Shown here piece after piece: positions 58,660-64,000 of a DNA stretch of 64,000 nucleotides. The notes under the pieces were generated by a model. The model ran no database searches. It was not told the DNA's origin and worked only from the letters and a program-made list of their open reading frames with translations. The stretch is from Fodinibius sp. Rm-B-1B1-1. Its GTDB lineage: Bacteria; Bacteroidota; Rhodothermia; Balneolales; Balneolaceae. The DNA lies in contig NZ_JBCFYD010000002.1 of assembly GCF_038594945.1 (NCBI RefSeq), forward strand, positions 372,001 through 436,000, written 5' to 3'. How positions within the stretch are numbered: the stretch's first letter is position 1; each line of letters opens with the position of its first letter. The translations under genes and the position numbers were made by a program.

Positions 58660-59742
58660 ATGAGTAATTCCCCTGCGCCAACGAAAAAAATGAGTTTCCT
58701 TGATCGCTACCTAACGCTGTGGATTTTCGTTGCCATGGCCATAGGAGTAGCAATCGGTTTTTTTATTCCATCCACGTCTGAATTCATCAATTCTTTCAGC
58801 AGCGGATCGACCAATATTCCCATCGCCATAGGGTTGATATTAATGATGTATCCGCCGTTGGCCAAAGTAGACTACAAGCTACTGCCTAAGGTTTTTAAGG
58901 ACGTCAAAGTACTCAGTATTTCGCTGGTGCTTAACTGGATTATTGGTCCGGTGCTGATGTTTGCCCTGGCTATTATTTTTCTGCACGATTATCCCGAGTA
59001 TATGGTGGGACTTATCCTAATTGGGTTAGCACGCTGTATTGCTATGGTACTGGTGTGGAATGATTTGGCCGAGGGAAGCAGTGAGTATGGAGCTGGGTTA
59101 GTTGCCCTTAACAGTGTATTCCAGGTATTTGCCTATAGTTTTTACGCGTGGATATTTATTACAAAATTACCTCCGTTGCTGGGTTTCGAGGGAGCTATAG
59201 TTGATATTTCGATTTATACTGTAGCCGAAAGTGTGGCCATCTATCTTGGCATTCCTTTTTTGGCCGGTATGTTGAGTCGTTTTGGATTGGTACGCCTAAA
59301 AAGTAAGGAGTGGTACGAGGAGAAGTTTTTACCGGCGATTTCACCCATGACACTCATTGCGTTACTGTTTACTATTGTTGTTATGTTTAGCCTCAAGGGA
59401 GAGCTTATCGTTCAAATTCCACTGGATGTTGCCCGAATTGCTGTACCATTGTTAATCTATTTTGTGGTTATGTTTTTTATAGGTTTTGCTGTGAGTAAAA
59501 TGATGGGAGCAGAGTATGATAAAAATGCTTCGATTTCGTTTACGGCGGCTGGCAATAATTTCGAGTTAGCTATAGCTGTTGCCATTGCAGTATTTGGGCT
59601 CAACAGCGGACAAGCATTTGCCGGGGTTGTGGGACCGTTAATTGAAGTTCCTGCACTTATTGCACTGGTTAATGTGGCATTTTGGTTAAAGGATAAATAT
59701 TACCAAAATTCGTTGGATCTTAGCTATCAAAAGGGAGAATAA
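58660..59742 (+). CDS. acr3: ACR3-family arsenite efflux transporter
   Basis: A 360-residue, ten-helix membrane carrier that extrudes As(III) (or antimonite). The key cysteine is in [13 protein letters not shown] (Cys126), and [18 protein letters not shown] (given as [11 protein letters not shown]) is the second family motif. The first helix starts after a polar [18 protein letters not shown] region. It completes arsR-arsM-arsC-acr3, so cells can both export and methylate arsenic. There is no arsA or arsD. An 82-bp gap before it carries a CCGAAT/ATTCGG hairpin. Confidence 0.93.
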   Translation: MSNSPAPTKKMSFLDRYLTLWIFVAMAIGVAIGFFIPSTSEFINSFSSGSTNIPIAIGLILMMYPPLAKVDYKLLPKVFKDVKVLSISLVLNWIIGPVLMFALAIIFLHDYPEYMVGLILIGLARCIAMVLVWNDLAEGSSEYGAGLVALNSVFQVFAYSFYAWIFITKLPPLLGFEGAIVDISIYTVAESVAIYLGIPFLAGMLSRFGLVRLKSKEWYEEKFLPAISPMTLIALLFTIVVMFSLKGELIVQIPLDVARIAVPLLIYFVVMFFIGFAVSKMMGAEYDKNASISFTAAGNNFELAIAVAIAVFGLNSGQAFAGVVGPLIEVPALIALVNVAFWLKDKYYQNSLDLSYQKGE

Positions 59743-59890
59743 TTACGAAATAGCTCCCCACGATGAATAAAGTTATATTTGATAAAAATCGCCCTACCTG
59801 ATAACTTTATTTGATATTTTAAAAGCGGGAACCCTGTAAATTTTAGAATCGTTACTAAGGGTCAATATAAAATGATAAAAACGGCAAACT

Positions 59891-60343
59891 TTGGTCTTTG
59901 TAACTCGAAAATCACATTTTAATGCAGCTCATCGGTTGCACAATCCCCAAAAGTCTGATGAATGGAATAAAAAGACATTTGGGAAGTGCAACCATGAACA
60001 TTGGCATGGACACAATTATATCTTAAAGGTAACCGTTGCTGGTAAACAGGATGAAGATACTGGCTACGTTATTGATTTATCAGAATTAAAGGAGATTGTT
60101 GAGTCGCGCATTGTTGAGAAATGTGATCATAAAAACCTAAATTTAGATGTTCCTTTTTTAGATGGGATTATGCCATCAACGGAAAATTTAGTTGAAGCTT
60201 TTTTTAAAGAGCTTGAAAATCCTATCCGTGAAGCTACGAATAAGCGAGGATTTTTGTATGAGGTTGAGTTACAAGAAACTGAACGAAATTCGGCCAAATA
60301 TTGTCCGTATCTCTTAGAAAAAGAGATGCCCGCTATTAAGTAA
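59891..60343 (+). CDS. 6-pyruvoyltetrahydropterin synthase, CX5HGH type
   Basis: A 150-residue enzyme of the T-fold. The zinc histidines are His14 (FNAAHRL), His39 and His41, and the catalytic cysteine is Cys33 with exactly five residues to HGH (CNHEHWHGH). This spacing is that of PTPS proper, which makes 6-pyruvoyltetrahydropterin for tetrahydrobiopterin, whereas QueD has CX3HGH. The start codon must be TTG at 59891 because a stop lies five codons upstream and the family sequence begins there. It is followed by folE2 24 bp later, so the pair supplies pterins from GTP. Family sure, pathway branch inferred from the motif. Confidence 0.88.
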   Translation: MVFVTRKSHFNAAHRLHNPQKSDEWNKKTFGKCNHEHWHGHNYILKVTVAGKQDEDTGYVIDLSELKEIVESRIVEKCDHKNLNLDVPFLDGIMPSTENLVEAFFKELENPIREATNKRGFLYEVELQETERNSAKYCPYLLEKEMPAIK

Positions 60344-60367
60344 TTTAACAACTGTATTTTTTAACGC

Positions 60368-61267
60368 ATGATTACGACAGAATTGAAACGACATTACGAT
60401 CCAACATTTACAGTTTCAGATGACTATAAGGCCAGTTTACCCGATTTGCAAAATGGTCCGGCGTCATTGATTGAAGGCGCTGATGTACCTATTCAGCAGG
60501 TTGGGATATCAGGATTTAAGCTCCCGCTTAAATATCCACGGCCCAATGGCGAATTGTTAACGCTGGAAACGTCGGTTGATGGCTATGTAGGATTAGAGGC
60601 TGGTAAAAAAGGCATCAACATGAGTCGCATTATGCGATCTTTTTATGATTTTGAAGATGATGTCTTTCATCCAGATAAATTAGAAGAAGTTCTTGAAACA
60701 TATCGCAAAGAGCTTGATACGAAAACGGCATATCTGCGGCTGTCGTTTAATTACCCGATCAAGCAAGAAAGTTTGCGATCGGGTTTGGAAGGATATCAAT
60801 ATTATACGGTTTCTATCGAGGGTACGATGGATGCTGAGGGACACTTTCGCAAGTTTATGCATTTGGATTTTGAATATAGCAGTGCATGTCCCTGTTCATA
60901 CGAACTTTCAGAGCATGCGCGCGAAACTCGGGAAGTAGCAAGTATTCCTCACAGCCAGCGAAGTATCGCAAATTTGACGGTTGAGCTGAATGAGGAGATC
61001 TTTATTGAAGATTTAGTGGGCCATTGCCAAGAGGCATTAATGACTGAAACGCAGGTGATGGTGAAGCGTGAAGATGAGCAGGCTTTTGCCGAGATGAATG
61101 GGGCTTACCAGAAATTTGTGGAAGATGCTGCGCGCCTGTTATACGAAGAGTTAAATGACGAAGAACGTATCCACGATTTTGTGATTCGATGTACGCATAT
61201 GGAAAGTCTCCACAGCCACGATGCTGTAAGCCGCATTTGTAAAGGCGTAAAAAACGGTCTGCGGTAG
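60368..61267 (+). CDS. folE2: GTP cyclohydrolase FolE2 (type IB)
   Basis: A 299-residue metal-dependent enzyme that opens GTP to 7,8-dihydroneopterin triphosphate, the first step for folate, queuosine or biopterin. The active-site block [13 protein letters not shown] (Cys174, Cys176) and the late [15 protein letters not shown] (His pair) are family hallmarks; the early [12 protein letters not shown] is typical as well. The type IB enzyme works with several metals and often replaces FolE under zinc shortage. It lies directly after PTPS and ends in a terminator. Confidence 0.93.
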   Translation: MITTELKRHYDPTFTVSDDYKASLPDLQNGPASLIEGADVPIQQVGISGFKLPLKYPRPNGELLTLETSVDGYVGLEAGKKGINMSRIMRSFYDFEDDVFHPDKLEEVLETYRKELDTKTAYLRLSFNYPIKQESLRSGLEGYQYYTVSIEGTMDAEGHFRKFMHLDFEYSSACPCSYELSEHARETREVASIPHSQRSIANLTVELNEEIFIEDLVGHCQEALMTETQVMVKREDEQAFAEMNGAYQKFVEDAARLLYEELNDEERIHDFVIRCTHMESLHSHDAVSRICKGVKNGLR

Positions 61268-61289
61268 TTATAAAAATTTATAGAGAATT

Positions 61290-61328
61290 AACCCTGGTAG
61301 CGTTCCGAACGCTGTCAGGGTTTTTTGT
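61290..61328 (+). terminator. Terminator after folE2
   Basis: AACCCTG-N2-AGCGTT/AACGCT-N2-CAGGGTT stem, followed by TTTTTTGTTTT. Confidence 0.88.
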
Positions 61329-61672
61329 TTTACCTCCTTCTGAAGGGGCACCGTTATTGCCGACTTTGATAAACTCGTTTCTAATTTGAGGAGGGTCATC
61401 CCCCGGAACCCTCTTTTCTAAAAAGGACTTTGGTTTAATTGCTCTGAAATAGTATCAAAGAGTTAGCCTACAATTATATAAAGAACAAAATCTACGATTC
61501 CCCAGAGTAGTGAAGTAAGCTGTTTTTGTAGAGGGTTATCGGATAATCCTACTGTGTAGTATTTATTCGAATACGGTATTGGTTTTGGGCAGGAAACTCA
61601 TCGAATAGTTCATCGCGAAAACAAATAAAGCATCACAACGGAGCTACGATACCAGAGATAGTTTTAAAAATA

Positions 61673-61704
61673 AAAAGGGGGCGTATCGGAATACGCCCCC
61701 TTTT
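61673..61704. terminator. Bidirectional terminator, mainly for sucA
   Basis: AAAAGGGGGCGTAT-CGGA-ATACGCCCCCTTTT, perfect stem, 28 bp after the sucA stop on the minus strand. Confidence 0.9.
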
Positions 61705-61731
61705 GGTAATCGTTTTAACTTTTCTTAGAAA

Positions 61732-64000
61732 TTAATTTAACGCCTCGTTAACTAATTTCTCTTGCTCAGCCTTATGGACTTTCTTCTGTCCGGCAGCGGG
61801 AGAGGCAGAAGCTTGACGACCGACATAACGCAAGTTTTGTCCGTCTTTCAGCTGCTGCATAATACGGGTTGAGACAAATGTCCACGCACCCATATTTTGT
61901 GGTTCTTCCTGACACCAGACGATATCATCTACATGACTGTATTCATCCAAAATATCACTGATGTCTTTATTCGGGAAGGGGTAATATTGCTCTAAACGTG
62001 CAATGGCAACATTATCAACTTCCTCATCCTGACGCTGCTTGTAGAGATCATAATAGACCTTTCCTGAGCAGATCACCAGTCGATCAATTTTACTTTTATC
62101 TTCCACTTCCTGATCGGGAATAAATGGCTGATATTGTCCCTTAGCTAAATCATCCGTTTTAGATGTTGCCAATGGATGACGAAGCAGGCTTTTTGGAGAC
62201 ATAATGATGAGAGGCTTTTTGTCATCCTGCTTAGCTTGTTTACGTAAGATATGGAAATATTGAGCCGGCGTTGTCAAGTTGACGACTTGCATGTTGTCCT
62301 CGGCACAGAGTTGGAGATAACGCTCCAGTCGTGCAGAAGAGTGTTCAGGCCCCTGACCTTCATAGCCGTGGGGTAGAGTCATTACCAACGATGATTTTTG
62401 TCCCCATTTTGCCTCACTGGCCGAAATGTATTGGTCCATCATCACCTGGGCACCATTCGCAAAGTCGCCAAACTGTGCTTCCCAAATGACCAGCGCATCG
62501 AGCTTTGCGGCACTATATCCAAATTCAAAACCAACAGCAGCAAATTCACTAAGCAAACTGTTGTACGGATAGAAGGGCGCTTGATCATCTCCGAGATTAT
62601 TAAGTGGAATAAATTGCTGATCGGTTTCTGTTCCATGTAGGATAGCATGACGATGCGAGAACGTACCCCGCTCGGCATCCTGACCTGTTAGGCGAACAGT
62701 GGTACCGTCTTTGAGAAGTGATCCGAAAGCCAGCGCTTCGGCAAAGCCCCAGTCAATTTTCTTCTCATTCTCTTCAACAATTTCGGCGCGTTTAGCAAGC
62801 TGACGAAGCAACTTGGGATTCGCATCAAAATCTTTAGGAACGGTGTTGAGCTTAACGGCAATATCTTTGAGTTCATCCTCGGGATACGTCGTATCAGGAA
62901 ATTCATCCCAATCTTCTTGCGTCATTTCATGACGGTCAATCATATCCTCGGTAACTTCAAGGGGAGAGGCATTCTTTGCATCCTCAAAAGCCTCGCGTAG
63001 CAATTCATCAAACTCATCGAAGATTTCCTGCATTTCTTCTTCCGTAAATTCACCGCGCCCCAAGAGAGTTTCCGTATAAATGTCGCGTACTGTCGGATGG
63101 TTTTCGATCTCTTTATACATGCCGGGCTGCGTAAATGCTGGCTCGTCGCCTTCATTGTGGCCGTGCTTGCGGAAACCAATCAGATCAATAACCACATCCT
63201 TGCCAAACTTCTGGCGATATTCGAAGGCCATCTGCATAGCATGTACGGCTTCTTCGGGATTGTCACCATTGACGTGGAAGATCGGCGCTAAAATAGCTTT
63301 TGCAAGATCAGAAGCATATTCGGTTGAACGTCCATCTTCGGGTAGGGTCGTAAATCCAATTTGATTATTAATAATCAGATGGATGGTTCCGCCCGTTTTG
63401 TAGGCATCCAGCTGCGACATATTCAAGGTCTCAGCTACGACGCCCTGACCAGAAAAGGCCGCATCACCGTGGATAAGAAGTGGCACATTTTTCTTTTCAG
63501 CATTCTCACCATCGTGATCTTGGGTTGCACGTGTTGCTCCCTCAACAACCGGATTTACCGATTCAAGATGGCTGGGATTTGGCATCAATTCAATTTCAAC
63601 TTCTTTACCGTCTTGTGATTTGAATGTGCCATGAGAACCCAGGTGATACTTTACATCCCCGGAACCTTGAATACTTTCCGGATCCAGGTTGCCCTCAAAA
63701 TCGGCAAACACTTTGCGATACGGTTTATTCATAATATTAACGAGGATATTTAAACGTCCCCGGTGGGCCATACCCATAAATATTTTTTCAACTTCATCCT
63801 CAGCGGCCTTTTCAAGCATGTGATTCATCATTGGAATCAGCGTGTCAGCGCCTTCAAGCGAGAAGCGTTTATGGCCGATATATTTTTTATGAAGAAATTG
63901 TTCAAAAGCCATCGCCTGATTTAAACGATGTAGAATTTCCTCTTTTTGATCCTTGTCTAATTCGGGCGTATTAGTTGTTGATTCCATACGCTCGCGCAGC
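61732..64000 (-). CDS. sucA: 2-oxoglutarate dehydrogenase E1 (SucA/KGD-like), N-terminus missing
   Basis: The frame continues past the right edge of the window, so the start is not seen; the visible 756 codons are the E1 part. This thiamine diphosphate enzyme decarboxylates 2-oxoglutarate in the TCA cycle. Motifs are HKRFSLEGADTLIPMM, MAHRGRLNILVN, EFEGNLDP-like FEGNLDPES, GSGDVKYHLG, HGDAAFSGQGVVAETLN, INNQIGFTT and GHNEGDEPAFTQP. The wording is closer to Actinobacterial KGD (multifunctional 2-oxoglutarate decarboxylase) than to E. coli SucA; if so, an E2-like domain may lie in the unseen N-terminus. The ATG at 63987 is internal, since LRER precedes it in frame. Confidence 0.92.
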   Translation of the reverse strand, partial: LRERMESTTNTPELDKDQKEEILHRLNQAMAFEQFLHKKYIGHKRFSLEGADTLIPMMNHMLEKAAEDEVEKIFMGMAHRGRLNILVNIMNKPYRKVFADFEGNLDPESIQGSGDVKYHLGSHGTFKSQDGKEVEIELMPNPSHLESVNPVVEGATRATQDHDGENAEKKNVPLLIHGDAAFSGQGVVAETLNMSQLDAYKTGGTIHLIINNQIGFTTLPEDGRSTEYASDLAKAILAPIFHVNGDNPEEAVHAMQMAFEYRQKFGKDVVIDLIGFRKHGHNEGDEPAFTQPGMYKEIENHPTVRDIYTETLLGRGEFTEEEMQEIFDEFDELLREAFEDAKNASPLEVTEDMIDRHEMTQEDWDEFPDTTYPEDELKDIAVKLNTVPKDFDANPKLLRQLAKRAEIVEENEKKIDWGFAEALAFGSLLKDGTTVRLTGQDAERGTFSHRHAILHGTETDQQFIPLNNLGDDQAPFYPYNSLLSEFAAVGFEFGYSAAKLDALVIWEAQFGDFANGAQVMMDQYISASEAKWGQKSSLVMTLPHGYEGQGPEHSSARLERYLQLCAEDNMQVVNLTTPAQYFHILRKQAKQDDKKPLIIMSPKSLLRHPLATSKTDDLAKGQYQPFIPDQEVEDKSKIDRLVICSGKVYYDLYKQRQDEEVDNVAIARLEQYYPFPNKDISDILDEYSHVDDIVWCQEEPQNMGAWTFVSTRIMQQLKDGQNLRYVGRQASASPAAGQKKVHKAEQEKLVNEALN

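Larger units (their letters stand above)
61268..61731. other. 464-bp convergent gap
   Basis: It contains the folE2 terminator (61290-61328), a GAGGGT...ACCCTC hairpin (about 61394-61416), AT-rich DNA without a gene and the terminator at 61673. No long open frame. Confidence 0.5.

Noticed and set aside
59891-60343. QueD annotation
   Set aside because: The catalytic cysteine is five residues before HGH (CX5HGH), the PTPS spacing, rather than three.

Overview
The window (about 42% G+C) looks like chromosome from a member of the Bacteroidota/Rhodothermota group, most likely a Balneolales bacterium of the Balneola/Fodinibius type. This is inferred from gene content and promoter style, not from a search. 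The pointers are Bacteroidota-type -7 elements (TAnnTTTG) before nuoJ, nuoL, rpsF, rpsT and other genes; a DUF4175 protein; ExbB-small membrane protein-ExbD-ExbD; a carboxypeptidase-regulatory-domain TonB receptor; a BatA-like VWA protein; and a KGD-like SucA. No plasmid, prophage, transposase or CRISPR signature was seen.

Region 1 (1-15.3 kb) is a surface-polysaccharide locus set in repeat-rich DNA: wecB (cut by the window start), a nucleotide-sugar dehydrogenase, a WecA/MraY-type phosphoglycosyltransferase, a Wzi-like outer-membrane protein, an 850-residue SLBB export protein and an exosortase-like membrane protein with no histidine. A glycerate kinase, a VWA protein, a four-helix-bundle (S23/IVS-type) gene and a HAD phosphatase follow. 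Nearly every intergenic gap here is a mosaic of a few dispersed modules: 8-bp periodic tracts, 30-nt and 25-nt hairpins, and GACGGA-rich and GTCATCC...GGATCTCC blocks. The four-helix-bundle gene is framed by perfect 19-bp inverted arms of the 8-bp tract, and two other inverted tract pairs lack the gene. This is the best candidate for an undescribed mobile or structural system.

Region 2 (15.3-26.8 kb) holds a DUF4175 coiled-coil protein, an MBL hydrolase with a MerR regulator, a GtrB/DPM1-like glycosyltransferase with a methyltransferase, a WYL regulator with a DinB protein behind two palindromes, a six-tRNA operon (Pro, Arg, Cys, Glu, His, Glu), a second glycosyltransferase and a secreted repeat protein.

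Region 3 (26.8-51.5 kb) is mostly housekeeping: clpC, rpsT-gpmI, cmk-rpsA, a MoxR ATPase, nuoJKLM-PCD-nuoN (a pterin carbinolamine dehydratase sits inside the complex I operon), rpsF-rpsR-rplI, dsbD, exbB-exbD-exbD, thiL and ftsH.

Region 4 (51.5-64 kb) has a beta-helix lipoprotein and TonB receptor pair behind a leader full of palindromes, then an arsenic operon (arsR, arsM, an arsenate-reductase-like phosphatase, ACR3), a pterin pair (PTPS of the CX5HGH type and FolE2) and sucA, which runs off the right end. FolE2, PTPS and the PCD together suggest a tetrahydrobiopterin-like cofactor.
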